From: Sva-07 sp963752815
GTDB taxonomy: Bacteria > Actinomycetota > Acidimicrobiia > Acidimicrobiales > Ilumatobacteraceae
Assembly (NCBI GenBank): GCA_963752815.1
Contig: CAVVZI010000021.1
Span: forward strand, 1 to 64,000
Length of the DNA: 64,000 nucleotides
Reading direction: 5' to 3'
Shown here: positions 32,527 through 40,877 of the stretch, piece by piece
Layout of the letters: the number at the start of each line of letters is the position of its first letter
Position numbering within the stretch: position 1 is the first letter of the stretch
Program-made: the position numbers and the translations under genes
Notes under the pieces: generated by a model
The model's input: the letters and a program-made list of their open reading frames with translations, nothing else
What the model was told of the DNA's origin: nothing
Database searches by the model: none

Positions 32527-32829
32527 GTGTCCGACCGGATCAGCCCAGAGGCGGTGGCCAAGGTCGCCAAGCTCGCCCGACTCTCGCTCACGCCCGACGA
32601 ACTCGAGCGCGCCAGCCACGAGTTGAGCGACATGCTCGAGCACTTCGCCGACATCGACGCGCTCGATCTCGACGGGGTCGAGCCGATGACCCATCCGACC
32701 CCGATCGCCAACGTGATGCGCGACGACGTCGTGCTGGCCGGCCTCGATCGCGACGAGGTGCTCGCGGCTGCCCCCGCCGCTGAGTCGGGCCGCTTCCTGG
32801 TCCCGCCGATCGTCGGATTGGAGGACTGA
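32527..32829 (+). CDS. gatC: Asp-tRNA(Asn)/Glu-tRNA(Gln) amidotransferase subunit C
   Basis: 100-residue GatC, the small linker subunit that stabilises the GatA-GatB complex. It starts VSDRISPEAVAKVAKLARLSLTPDELERASHELSDMLEHFADIDALDLDGVEPMTHP, the standard sequence, and ends with GRFLVPPIV. It starts at a GTG with a TAGCCT box 7 nt upstream, so the operon mRNA may be leaderless. It is followed 2 bp later by gatA. Confidence 0.93.
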   Translation: MSDRISPEAVAKVAKLARLSLTPDELERASHELSDMLEHFADIDALDLDGVEPMTHPTPIANVMRDDVVLAGLDRDEVLAAAPAAESGRFLVPPIVGLED

Positions 32830-32831
32830 CC

Positions 32832-34289
32832 GTGACCGAAGCCTCATCCAGCGCGTCGGACATCGCCCGGAACGTCGGCAACGGCGCGGTGAGCGCCGCC
32901 GACGTACTCGAGCGGCATCTTGCCGCGATCGACGCGGGCGATGCCGAGATCCACGCGTTCAACGTCGTCACCGTCGACGTGGCCCGCGACCAGGCGGCCG
33001 CCGTCGACGCGGGTGTCGCCGCCGGCCGCGACATGGGGCGCCTCGCCGGCGTGCCCGTCGCGTTGAAGGACAACATGTGCACGCAGGGGATCCCGACCAC
33101 CTGTTCGTCGAAGATCCTCGGGGGCTGGAAGCCGCCGTACGACGCGACGATCGTCGGTCGGCTGCGCGAGGCCGGCGCCGTGCTGATCGGCAAGACCAAC
33201 CTCGATGAGTTCGCGATGGGCTCGAGCACCGAGAACTCGGCGTTCGGTCCGACGCGCAACCCTCGCGACACCACGCGGGTGCCCGGTGGGTCGAGCGGCG
33301 GATCGGCGGCCGCGGTCGCCGCCGGATTCGCGCCGATCGCGCTCGGGTCCGACACCGGCGGCTCGATCCGCCAACCCGCGGCGCTGTGCGGCGTGGTCGG
33401 CGTGAAGCCGACGTACGGCGCGGTCAGCCGCTACGGGCTCGTGGCGTTCGCCTCGAGCCTCGACCAGATCGGCCCGTTCGCCAACACGGTGGCCGACGCG
33501 GCGCTCGTGCTCGAAGTGATCTCGGGGCACGACGCGATGGATTCCACGTCGATCGCCCAGGGTGCCCTCGACGTGTCGAGTGCCCTCGACCGCGGGGTCG
33601 CGGGCCTGCGGGTCGGACGGATCACCGACCTGCCGGCGGGCGCCAGTGCGGACGTGTCGGCCCGCGTCGACGATGCCTTCGAGGCGCTCGCCAGGGCGGG
33701 CGCGGAGATCGTCGACGTGACGGTGCCGGCGTACACCTACGCCCTCACGGCGTACTACCTGATCGCGCCGGCGGAGGCGTCGAGCAACCTGGCCCGCTAC
33801 GACGGGGTGCGCTTCGGCCTGCGCGTCGAGGCCCCGGACACCAACGCCATGTACATGGCCACCCGCACGGCGGGGTTCGGCGACGAGGTGAAGCGGCGCA
33901 TCATGCTCGGCACCTACGCCCTGTCGGCCGGCTACTACGACGCCTACTACGGGCGGGCCCTCAAGGTGCGCCGCCGCATCGCCGACGACTTCACCGCGGC
34001 CTACGAACACGTCGACGTGCTGATCACGCCGACGTCGCCGACCGTCGCCTTCCCGATCGGCGACAAGACCGCCGACCCGCTGTCGATGTACCTCTGCGAC
34101 ACCTACACGATCCCCTCCAACCTCTCCGGCGATCCGGCGATGAGCATCCCGTTCGGCACGGGTGACGGCGGCCTGCCGGTCGGCGTGCAGGTGCTCGCCC
34201 CGGCGTTGGGCGAGGGCGTGATGTTCCGGGTGGCGGCCGAACTCGAACGAGCGGCCGCATCGTTGACCGCGATCGGGGTGGCGTCATGA
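32832..34289 (+). CDS. gatA: Asp-tRNA(Asn)/Glu-tRNA(Gln) amidotransferase subunit A
   Basis: 485-residue amidase-signature subunit that releases ammonia from glutamine. The catalytic Lys-Ser-Ser triad is visible: PVALKDNMCTQG (Lys), the Ser-rich PGGSSGGSAAAVAAGFAPIA, and GSDTGGSIRQPAALCGVVGVKPTYG (catalytic Ser). The C-terminal part ends NLSGDPAMSIPFGTGDGGLPVGVQVLAPALGEG. It starts at a GTG 2 bp after gatC and overlaps gatB by 4 bp (ATGA), a translationally coupled operon. Length is normal. Confidence 0.95.
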   Translation: MTEASSSASDIARNVGNGAVSAADVLERHLAAIDAGDAEIHAFNVVTVDVARDQAAAVDAGVAAGRDMGRLAGVPVALKDNMCTQGIPTTCSSKILGGWKPPYDATIVGRLREAGAVLIGKTNLDEFAMGSSTENSAFGPTRNPRDTTRVPGGSSGGSAAAVAAGFAPIALGSDTGGSIRQPAALCGVVGVKPTYGAVSRYGLVAFASSLDQIGPFANTVADAALVLEVISGHDAMDSTSIAQGALDVSSALDRGVAGLRVGRITDLPAGASADVSARVDDAFEALARAGAEIVDVTVPAYTYALTAYYLIAPAEASSNLARYDGVRFGLRVEAPDTNAMYMATRTAGFGDEVKRRIMLGTYALSAGYYDAYYGRALKVRRRIADDFTAAYEHVDVLITPTSPTVAFPIGDKTADPLSMYLCDTYTIPSNLSGDPAMSIPFGTGDGGLPVGVQVLAPALGEGVMFRVAAELERAAASLTAIGVAS

Positions 34290-35728
34290 TCGAGTCGACG
34301 TGGTCGTTCGAGGGCTACGAGCTGGTCGTCGGTCTCGAGGTGCACGTCGAACTGGCGACGGCCACCAAATTGTTCTCGGGGTCGCCGAACCGGTTCGGTG
34401 ACGAGCCGAACACGAACATCGATCCGGTCACGCTCGGCTTGCCGGGCGCCCTGCCGGTGCTCAACCGGCAGGCGGTCGAGTTGGCAATGCGGCTCGGTCT
34501 CGCCCTCAACTGCACGGTGCAGCGCTCGACGTTCGCCCGCAAGAACTACTTCTATCCCGACATGCCCAAGGCGTACCAGATCAGCCAGTACGACGAACCG
34601 ATCTGCGTCGATGGCTGGCTCGACCTGCCCGACGGGTTCCGGGTGGGCATCGAACGTGCCCACCTCGAGGAGGACACCGGCAAGTCGACCCACGTCGGCG
34701 GCACCGGCGGCCGGATCCACGGCAGTGACTACTCGATGATCGACTTCAACCGCGCCGGGGTGCCGCTCGTCGAGATCGTCAGCCGGCCCGACATCCGCAC
34801 GCCCGAGCAGGCCAAGGCCTACGTGAGCGAGCTGCGCTCGATCCTCGTCGCCGTCGGTGCGTCCGACGCGAAGATGGAGGAGGGGTCGATGCGCGTCGAC
34901 GCCAACGTCAGCGTGCGCCGCCCCGGCACCGAGTTGGGTACCCGGTGCGAGATCAAGAACGTCAACTCGGTGCGCTCCGTCGGCCGGGCGATCGAGTACG
35001 AGGCGCAGCGTCAGGTCGGCATGCTCGACGCCGGCGAGGCGGTCCGCCAGGAGACGCGCCACTGGGACGAGACCGACGGCCGCACCCACACCTTGCGCAG
35101 CAAGGAGGACGCCGACGACTACCGGTACTTCCAGGAGCCCGACCTCGTCGTCGTCGACCCCGACGCCGAGTGGATCGAACGCGTCCGCACCGCGCTGCCG
35201 GTGCTGCCGGCCGCACGACGCGAGCTGCTCGCCGCGGCGACGGGACAGGCCGCCGATTCCGAGGCCGTGCTCGTGGTGACCGAGCGCGGGCAGGACTCCT
35301 ACGTACTCGCGGTGGCCGCGGCCGGCGGCGACGCGGGCCGGGCGCTCGTGCACGTCAAGGAGGCGTTCGCCGAGCAGGGGCCGGAGCCGACGGTGCCGGC
35401 GGCCGACCTCGCCACTCTGACCCGTCTCGAACTCGACGGTGCGCTCACCGCCACCCAGGCCAAGCAGGTGCTCGCCGAGATCGTCACCGCCGGCGGTGGG
35501 GACGCGGCAGCGATCGCGGCGGCGAAGGGATTCGAGGCGATGGACACGTCCGAGCTCGAGTCGATGGTCGACGCGGCGATCGCCGCCCAGCCCGACGCCT
35601 GGGCGAAGTTCTGCGCCGGCGAGGGCAAGGCCGCGGGCGCTCTGGTCGGTGCGGTGATGAAGGCGTCGAAGGGCCAGGCCGACGGCAAAGCCGTCACCGC
35701 CCTCCTCGACGCCCGCCGCGCCACCTGA
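34286..35728 (+). CDS. gatB: Asp-tRNA(Asn)/Glu-tRNA(Gln) amidotransferase subunit B
   Basis: 480-residue GatB that phosphorylates and amidates misacylated tRNA. It starts MIESTWSFEGYELVVGLEVHVELATATKLFSGSPN and has IERAHLEEDTGKSTH, IDFNRAGVPLVEIVSRPDIRTPEQAKAYV and the GatB/YqeY helical C-terminal domain (ATQAKQVLAEIVTAGGG, LVGAVMKASKGQADGKAVTALL). Together with GatC and GatA it forms the heterotrimer that makes Asn-tRNA or Gln-tRNA. Ends in a palindrome shared with the convergent TetR gene. Confidence 0.95.
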   Translation: MIESTWSFEGYELVVGLEVHVELATATKLFSGSPNRFGDEPNTNIDPVTLGLPGALPVLNRQAVELAMRLGLALNCTVQRSTFARKNYFYPDMPKAYQISQYDEPICVDGWLDLPDGFRVGIERAHLEEDTGKSTHVGGTGGRIHGSDYSMIDFNRAGVPLVEIVSRPDIRTPEQAKAYVSELRSILVAVGASDAKMEEGSMRVDANVSVRRPGTELGTRCEIKNVNSVRSVGRAIEYEAQRQVGMLDAGEAVRQETRHWDETDGRTHTLRSKEDADDYRYFQEPDLVVVDPDAEWIERVRTALPVLPAARRELLAAATGQAADSEAVLVVTERGQDSYVLAVAAAGGDAGRALVHVKEAFAEQGPEPTVPAADLATLTRLELDGALTATQAKQVLAEIVTAGGGDAAAIAAAKGFEAMDTSELESMVDAAIAAQPDAWAKFCAGEGKAAGALVGAVMKASKGQADGKAVTALLDARRAT

Positions 35729-35784
35729 CCCGTCGCCCGTCCCGGCCGCGCCCTGCCCGATCCGCGCCAGTCCTCGCGACGGCC

Positions 35785-35852
35785 CCAATCATCGTTTGCG
35801 TCAAAATTTCGGAGGACCGCCCCTCCGAAATCCCGACGCAAACGATGATTGG
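35785..35852. terminator. CGTTTGCGTC palindrome, copy 2, between convergent genes
   Basis: Long interrupted inverted repeat. The outer 18-bp perfect arms (35785-35802, ending CGTTTGCGTC, with 35835-35852) and an inner 10-bp stem ATTTCGGAGG (35806-35815) with 35822-35831 are separated by an AAA/CCC bubble. It sits between gatB (stop 35728) and the convergent TetR gene (stop 35858). The core matches the palindrome at 23.6 kb, so it is a family member that may act as a bidirectional terminator here. Confidence 0.72.
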
Positions 35853-35857
35853 AGCTT

Positions 35858-36601
35858 TCAGCGGAGGCCGATGCGGGCGCCCATCAGGCTCGACGTTTCG
35901 CGGAAGAAGGCTTCGTGGTCGACGATCAAGCCGTGCGTCTGGCCGAACAGTTCGAAGCTGAGGTGGCCGAACAACTGCGTCCACGCGGCGAGCGCCGCCA
36001 GGAGCACGTCGTCGGTCGTGTCGAGATCGAGTTCGCCACGGAGGAAGGTGAACGCGTCGGCGGTCGCCGCTGACAGCTCGGTCGGCGCACCGACCGGCTC
36101 GGCCATCGGGGCGAGGGCGCCGTCGGCGATCGCGTCGTGCACGATCTGGATCAGCGCCCGCGTGACCCGGGTGCCGGGCACGACGGTGTCGGCCGGTGCT
36201 GCATAGCCGGGGACCGGCGACCCGTACAGCAGCGCGTAGTCCTGGGGGTGCTCGAGCGCCCAGCGGCGGATCGCCGTCCCGGCCTCGACCCACCGGGCGA
36301 GTGGTGCGTCGGCGCGCGACTTGGTGATCGAGCGCTCGGCCACTTCGCCGAGGTCGTCGTAGGCCTCGATGATCAGCGCGGTGAGGAGTTCGTCCCGGCT
36401 GGCGAAGTAGCGGTAGAGCGCCGACGACACCATGCCGAGTTCTCGGGCGATCGCCCGCAGCGAGAGCCCCGCGGCGCCGACCGTGCCGAGCTGGCGGCTG
36501 GCGGCGGCGACGATCTCGGCGCGGACCTCGGCATGGGCGCGCTCGCGCGCGCCGGCGACCGGTCGCGCCTTGCTGGATGGCGCCGATGGCGTCGAGGGCA
36601 T
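35858..36601 (-). CDS. TetR family transcriptional regulator
   Basis: 247-residue TetR regulator. The DNA-binding domain is RAEIVAAASRQLGTVGAAGLSLRAIARELGMVSSALYRYFASRDELLTALIIEAYDDL, and the C-terminal WHG-type domain includes WALEHPQDYALLYGSPVPGY. The ATG at 36601 is chosen since the upstream frame is not conserved. It is divergent from the DDN-like gene at 36743, with two AGAGCAGTGCTCT-type palindromes in between as likely operators. Probably represses that gene and itself. Confidence 0.86.
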   Translation of the reverse strand: MPSTPSAPSSKARPVAGARERAHAEVRAEIVAAASRQLGTVGAAGLSLRAIARELGMVSSALYRYFASRDELLTALIIEAYDDLGEVAERSITKSRADAPLARWVEAGTAIRRWALEHPQDYALLYGSPVPGYAAPADTVVPGTRVTRALIQIVHDAIADGALAPMAEPVGAPTELSAATADAFTFLRGELDLDTTDDVLLAALAAWTQLFGHLSFELFGQTHGLIVDHEAFFRETSSLMGARIGLR

Positions 36602-36635
36602 GTGCACAGTCTTGCAGATTGCTGCTCTGAAATGT

Positions 36636-36646
36636 GAGCAGTGCTC
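36636..36646. promoter_or_regulatory. TetR operator GAGCA-G-TGCTC, site 1
   Basis: Perfect 5-bp-arm palindrome GAGCAGTGCTC, 35 bp upstream of the TetR start. The same core recurs 50 bp further on as part of a longer palindrome, so the pair is a likely repressor binding array in the 141-bp divergent gap. Confidence 0.6.
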
Positions 36647-36685
36647 TTGACTCCGATGAGGAGATTGCGTACAGTGATCCAAAGA

Positions 36686-36700
36686 GAGAGCAGTGCTCTC
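36686..36700. promoter_or_regulatory. TetR operator GAGAGCA-G-TGCTCTC, site 2
   Basis: Perfect 15-bp palindrome with 7-bp arms and one central base, 43 bp before the start of the DDN-like gene. It contains the whole site-1 sequence. Typical length and symmetry for a TetR-family operator. Confidence 0.68.
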
Positions 36701-36742
36701 CACGAATCCCAATCCAACCGAACCCGAACCAGAGGAGTTGCC

Positions 36743-37215
36743 ATGACGAACGCAGACACCGGAACCGCCGAACGTCGCTACATCGAGCCGAACGGGTTCA
36801 CGAGCCACGTCTTCAACCCGATCGTCGCCGGCCTCACCCGGCTCGGGCATCAGCGTCTGGGGCTCGCGGGTGCTCGAGGTGCCCGGCCGGACGACCGGTG
36901 AGATCCGCACGACGCCGGTCAACCTGCTCACCGTCGACGGCAAGCAGCTACCTCGTGGCGCCACGCGGTGCGACGCAATGGGTCAAGAACGTCCGGGTCG
37001 CCGGCTCGTGCCGACTGCGCGTCGGGCGCCGGGTCACTGACGCCGATCTCGTCGAACTCGCCGACGCCGACAAGCCGGCGATCCTGCGCCCGTACCTCCA
37101 GCGGTGGAAGTGGGAAGTAGGCCAGTTCTTCGACGGCATCGGGCCGGACTCGACCGACGAGCAGCTGCTCGCCGTGGCGCCCGGCTATCCGGTGTTCGCC
37201 GTCGTCGTCCGCTGA
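36743..37215 (+). pseudogene. DDN-type nitroreductase-like protein, two frameshifts
   Basis: Starts MTNADTGTAERRYIEPNGFTSH after GAGGAG. The first frame runs to FNPIVAGLTRLG; an extra base at 36845-36847 shifts to the frame reading GSRVLEVPGRTTGEIRTTPVNLLTVDGKQ; a second extra base at 36944-36949 shifts to YLVAPRGATQWVKNVRVAGSCRLRVGRRV and the end, FFDGIGPDSTDEQLLAVAPGYPVF. Corrected length 156 residues, the size of deazaflavin-dependent nitroreductases. Both lesions are +1. Probably regulated by the divergent TetR. Its 3' end overlaps khtU by 31 bp. Confidence 0.82.
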
Positions 37216-38405
37216 GGCCGCCGTCGGCCCCGGTCGCCACCGAACCGCGGCGTGGGGATCCGGTCGGAGAACTTGGCGGCCACCGGTCCCATGATCGCGG
37301 TGGCGAGCACATAGGCCGCCGCGAGCGCACCGAGGCGCGGCCCGTCGGCGAGGCGGGCACCGAGCGCGGCGATCACGATCGAGAACTCGCCGCGGGCGAT
37401 GAACACCGTGCCGGCCCGCATCCGCCCCTTCGGTCCCGCACCGACCCGACCGGCGGCGTACCAGCCGGTGACCACCTTGGTGAGCGAGGTGACCACCGCC
37501 AGCAGGAGTGCCGGGATCGCCACGTCGACGAGGTCGCCGGCGTCGATCTGGAACGAGAAGAACAGGAAGAACGTCGCCGCGAACAGGTCACGCAACGGCG
37601 AGATGAGCTGCAGCGCCCGCTCCTCCGCCTGCCCGGTGAGCGCGAGGCCGACGAGGAACGCGCCGATCGCACCCGACACCTCCAGGCGTTGGGCCACGCC
37701 GGCGACGAGCAGGGTGACACCGAAGATCGTGAGCAGCAACGTCTCGTCGGAACCGGAGACGATCATGTCGGAGAACTTCGGCCCGAAACGCAACGCGACG
37801 AACATGATCACCGCCACCGCGACCAGAGCGATCGCCACGCTCGACACGGTCGCCTCGATGCTGCCGCCGACGATCAGGGCCGCGACGACCGGCAGGTAGA
37901 CCGCCATCGCCAGGTCCTCGATGACGAGCAGGTTGAGCACCGCCGGGGTCTCGCGGTTGCCGAGCCGGCCGAGGTCGGACAGCACCTTGGACACGACGCC
38001 CGACGACGTGATCCACGTGACGCCACCCAGCAGCACCGAGGCGAGGGGCGTCCAACCGAGCGCGAGCCCGACGAGCACACCCGGCGGAGCGTTGAGCGCC
38101 ATGTCGAGCAATCCGGGTCGGAGCCCGGCCCGCAGGCCGGAACGCAGTTCGACGTCGGAGTATTCGAGGCCGAGCGTGAACAGCAGCAGGAGCACGCCGA
38201 TCTCGGCCGCGAGCGAGATGAAGTTCTCGGTCACGTCGAGGTCGATCACGCCCCCCTTGCCGACGGCGAGCCCGGCGAGCAGGTACAGCGGGATCGCGGT
38301 GATCCCGAGACGGGCGGCGAGCCGCGACAGCAGTGCCAGCCCGAGGATGATGGCCCCGATCTCGATGAACGCGATCGCCGAGTCGGTGCTCCCGGCGGCG
38401 ATCAC
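37185..38405 (-). CDS. khtU: Cation:proton antiporter, KhtU-like (CPA2)
   Basis: 406-residue membrane antiporter of the CPA2/Kef-like family with about 12 helices, for example FIEIGAIILGLALLSRLAARL and AAEIGVLLLLFTLGLEY, and the transport core LGGVTWITSSGVVSKVL and LLVIEDLAMAVYLPVVAAL (conserved Asp of the CPA2 fold). The gene upstream encodes a KhtT-like regulatory subunit, so this is most likely a K+/H+ antiporter for cation and pH homeostasis. It starts at a GTG 15 bp after khtT. The C-terminal tail is short and basic. Confidence 0.85.
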   Translation of the reverse strand: MIAAGSTDSAIAFIEIGAIILGLALLSRLAARLGITAIPLYLLAGLAVGKGGVIDLDVTENFISLAAEIGVLLLLFTLGLEYSDVELRSGLRAGLRPGLLDMALNAPPGVLVGLALGWTPLASVLLGGVTWITSSGVVSKVLSDLGRLGNRETPAVLNLLVIEDLAMAVYLPVVAALIVGGSIEATVSSVAIALVAVAVIMFVALRFGPKFSDMIVSGSDETLLLTIFGVTLLVAGVAQRLEVSGAIGAFLVGLALTGQAEERALQLISPLRDLFAATFFLFFSFQIDAGDLVDVAIPALLLAVVTSLTKVVTGWYAAGRVGAGPKGRMRAGTVFIARGEFSIVIAALGARLADGPRLGALAAAYVLATAIMGPVAAKFSDRIPTPRFGGDRGRRRPQRTTTANTG

Positions 38406-38420
38406 GACCCGTGCGCCACG

Positions 38421-38903
38421 TCAGCGTCGCATCACATCGCGAAGGGTGGCGAGACCTTCGACGGTGCCGACGGCCACCGCGACGTCGCCACCCGCGAACT
38501 CGAACTCGGGCCCGGGTGCCGGCGTCGTGTCGCCGTGGCGGATGACGGCGACGATCGACGAACCGGTCCTCGTGCGGAACTGCCCGTCGCCGATGGTCGT
38601 GCCGATCGTTGCCGAGCGCGCCGGGATCTCGATCCACTCGATCGCCAGGCCCTCGATCTGCTGCTGGACAGCGGTGACGGCCTCGGTGACGGTGCTCCCG
38701 CCGAGCAGCTCCGACAGCGTGCGGGTGTCGGCGGGCGTGAGTTCGAGGTTCTCCGAGCACGAATCGGGATCGTCGTCGTCGTAGATGAGGAGCTCGCGGC
38801 GGCCGTTCCGATGGACGAGCACGCCGACGATGCGACCTTCGTCCGTGGTGAACTCGAGCTTGACACCGACGCCGGGGAGCTTCGTCTCGCGAACTGCTGC
38901 CAT
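38421..38903 (-). CDS. khtT: KhtT-like regulatory subunit (TrkA-C domain)
   Basis: 160-residue cytosolic protein. The N-terminal half (KLPGVGVKLEFTTDEGRIVGVLVHRNGRRELLIYDDDDPDSC) is the KhtT-specific domain and the C-terminal half is an RCK_C/TrkA-C domain (AIEWIEIPARSATIGTTIGDGQFRTRTGSSIVAVIRHG). KhtT gates KhtU antiporters in response to nucleotides. It is the promoter-proximal gene of a two-gene unit with khtU. The ATG at 38903 is supported by domain start; no clear ribosome-binding site. Confidence 0.82.
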   Translation of the reverse strand: MAAVRETKLPGVGVKLEFTTDEGRIVGVLVHRNGRRELLIYDDDDPDSCSENLELTPADTRTLSELLGGSTVTEAVTAVQQQIEGLAIEWIEIPARSATIGTTIGDGQFRTRTGSSIVAVIRHGDTTPAPGPEFEFAGGDVAVAVGTVEGLATLRDVMRR

Positions 38904-39016
38904 GGGTCCATTCTGGCAGGCATGTCCGCTCCCGCTCGGGTGTCCGAAAGCAGCCTGTGGCAGGGGTGGCGACAGCACCAGGATCGGTGTGGCGGCGCAG
39001 CACTACCCTCGATCGC

Positions 39017-40744
39017 ATGAGTGAGACGCCCGACACCCCCGGCACGATTCGCGACACGCCCGTCGACATCAAGCCGCGTTCACGCGACGTCACCGATGGC
39101 ATGCAGAAGGCGCCATCCCGGTCGATGCTGCGCGCCGTCGGCCTCACCGAGACCGACTGGGACAAGCCGCAGATCGGGATCGCCTCGTCCTGGAACGAGG
39201 TGACACCGTGCAACATGACCCTGCGCAAGCTGGCCGAGCACGCCAAGGCCGGGGTGCGCGAGGCGGGCGGCGTCGGCCTCGAGTTCGGGACGATCACCGT
39301 CAGTGACGGCATCTCGATGGGCCACGAGGGCATGCGCGCGTCGCTCGTGTCGCGCGAGGTGATCTGCGACTCGGTGGAGACCGTGATCCACGCCGAGCGC
39401 TTCGACGGCTTCGTCGGCCTGGCCGGCTGCGACAAGTCGATCCCCGGCATGCTGATGGCCGCGGCGCGCCTCGATCTGGCGAGCGTGTTCGTCTACAACG
39501 GCTCGATCATGCCGGGCGAGCATCATGGTGTGGCGCTCGACATCACGAGCGTGTTCGAGGCGGTCGGTGCGTGCGCGGCCGGCACGATCAGCGAGGACGA
39601 ACTCCTCGAGATCGAGCGCAAGGCCTGCCCCGGCGAGGGGGCGTGCGGCGGGATGTTCACCGCCAACACGATGAGCTCGATCGCCGAAGCGCTCGGGATG
39701 AGCCTGCCCGGCACGGCCTCGCCGCCGGCGATCGACGACCGGCGTGAGGGCGATGCCCATCGCGCCGGCGAGGCCGTCGTGAACATGCTGCGGCTCGGGC
39801 TCACGCCGCGCCAGATCATGACGAAGCAGGCCTTCGAGAACGCGATCGCGCTCACCTCGGCCCTCGGTGGCTCGACGAACGCAGTGCTCCACCTCCTGGC
39901 GATCGCCAACGAGGCGCACGTCGCACTCGATCTCGACGACTTCAACCGGATCGCCGATCAGGTGCCCCACATCGCCGACATGAAGCCCGGCGGCAAGTTC
40001 CACATGAGCGACCTCGACCGCGTCGGCGGCGTCCCGATGGTGCTGCAGCACCTCCTCGACAACGGGCACCTCCACGGCGACGTGATGACCGTGACCGGAA
40101 AGACGATGGCCGAGAACCTCGCCGAGATCGACCCGCCGCGCCCCGATGGTGTGGTCGTGTACCCGCTCGATCAGCCGATCCACAGCGAAGGCGGGATCAA
40201 CATCCTCACCGGTTCGCTCGCACCGCGCGGTGCGGTGGTGAAGGTGGCGGGCCTGTCAGACGCCCAGAAGACGTTCGAGGGCCCGGCGCGCGTGTTCGAC
40301 GACGAGTCCTTCGCGATGGACGCGATCCTCGCCGGCTCGATCGAACCAGGCACCGTGATCGTGATTCGCTACGAGGGCCCGCGGGGTGGGCCGGGGATGC
40401 GGGAGATGCTCGCCATCACCGGAGCTTTGAAGGGCGCCGGGCGCGGTGGCGACTGTGCCCTGATCACCGACGGCCGGTTCTCCGGCGGGACGTGGGGGTT
40501 CTGCATCGGTCACGTCGCACCCGAAGCGACCGACGGCGGACCGATCGCGTTCGTCCACGACGGCGACCTGATCAGGATCGATGTGCCGACCAAGTCGCTC
40601 GACCTGCTGGTGGACGACGCCGAGCTGGCGCGACGTCGCGACGGTTGGACACCGAACCCACCGAGATACACGAGCGGGGTGCTCGGAAAATATGCCAAAC
40701 TGGTGCAGGGCGCGGAGACCGGGGCGATCACCAACACGTTGTGA
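39017..40744 (+). CDS. ilvD: Dihydroxy-acid dehydratase
   Basis: 575-residue dihydroxy-acid dehydratase, which converts 2,3-dihydroxy-isovalerate or -methylvalerate to the keto acids for valine, isoleucine and leucine. Fe-S cluster cysteines are in WNEVTPCNMTL, GLAGCDKSIPGMLM and GEGACGGMFTANTMSSIAEALGMSLPG. A TACCCT box (39004-39009) ends 7 nt before the ATG, consistent with a leaderless mRNA. It lies apart from the ilvBNC operon, which is 13 kb downstream. Confidence 0.95.
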   Translation: MSETPDTPGTIRDTPVDIKPRSRDVTDGMQKAPSRSMLRAVGLTETDWDKPQIGIASSWNEVTPCNMTLRKLAEHAKAGVREAGGVGLEFGTITVSDGISMGHEGMRASLVSREVICDSVETVIHAERFDGFVGLAGCDKSIPGMLMAAARLDLASVFVYNGSIMPGEHHGVALDITSVFEAVGACAAGTISEDELLEIERKACPGEGACGGMFTANTMSSIAEALGMSLPGTASPPAIDDRREGDAHRAGEAVVNMLRLGLTPRQIMTKQAFENAIALTSALGGSTNAVLHLLAIANEAHVALDLDDFNRIADQVPHIADMKPGGKFHMSDLDRVGGVPMVLQHLLDNGHLHGDVMTVTGKTMAENLAEIDPPRPDGVVVYPLDQPIHSEGGINILTGSLAPRGAVVKVAGLSDAQKTFEGPARVFDDESFAMDAILAGSIEPGTVIVIRYEGPRGGPGMREMLAITGALKGAGRGGDCALITDGRFSGGTWGFCIGHVAPEATDGGPIAFVHDGDLIRIDVPTKSLDLLVDDAELARRRDGWTPNPPRYTSGVLGKYAKLVQGAETGAITNTL

Positions 40745-40877
40745 CCGGGCCCGAGCGCTCAAGAATTGTTCAACTTTCGGAAGCGGACGGCCGATAGAGG
40801 GAGGACAACGTGAGGGCGAGCGAGAACTGCTCCCCCGACGTGCGAGTATTTCCGCGCACGTCTGTTGATCCATACCC

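Noticed and set aside
30049..32847. 932-residue minus-strand reading frame covering both citrate synthase loci and gatC
   Set aside because: Only its C-terminal 385 residues (HTH-citrate synthase) look like protein; the rest is the opposite strand of the second citrate synthase and gatC.
37104..39020. 638-residue plus-strand frame opposite khtU and khtT
   Set aside because: Arg/Asp/Glu-rich antisense composition typical of a shadow of a high-GC gene; khtTU have clear family motifs.
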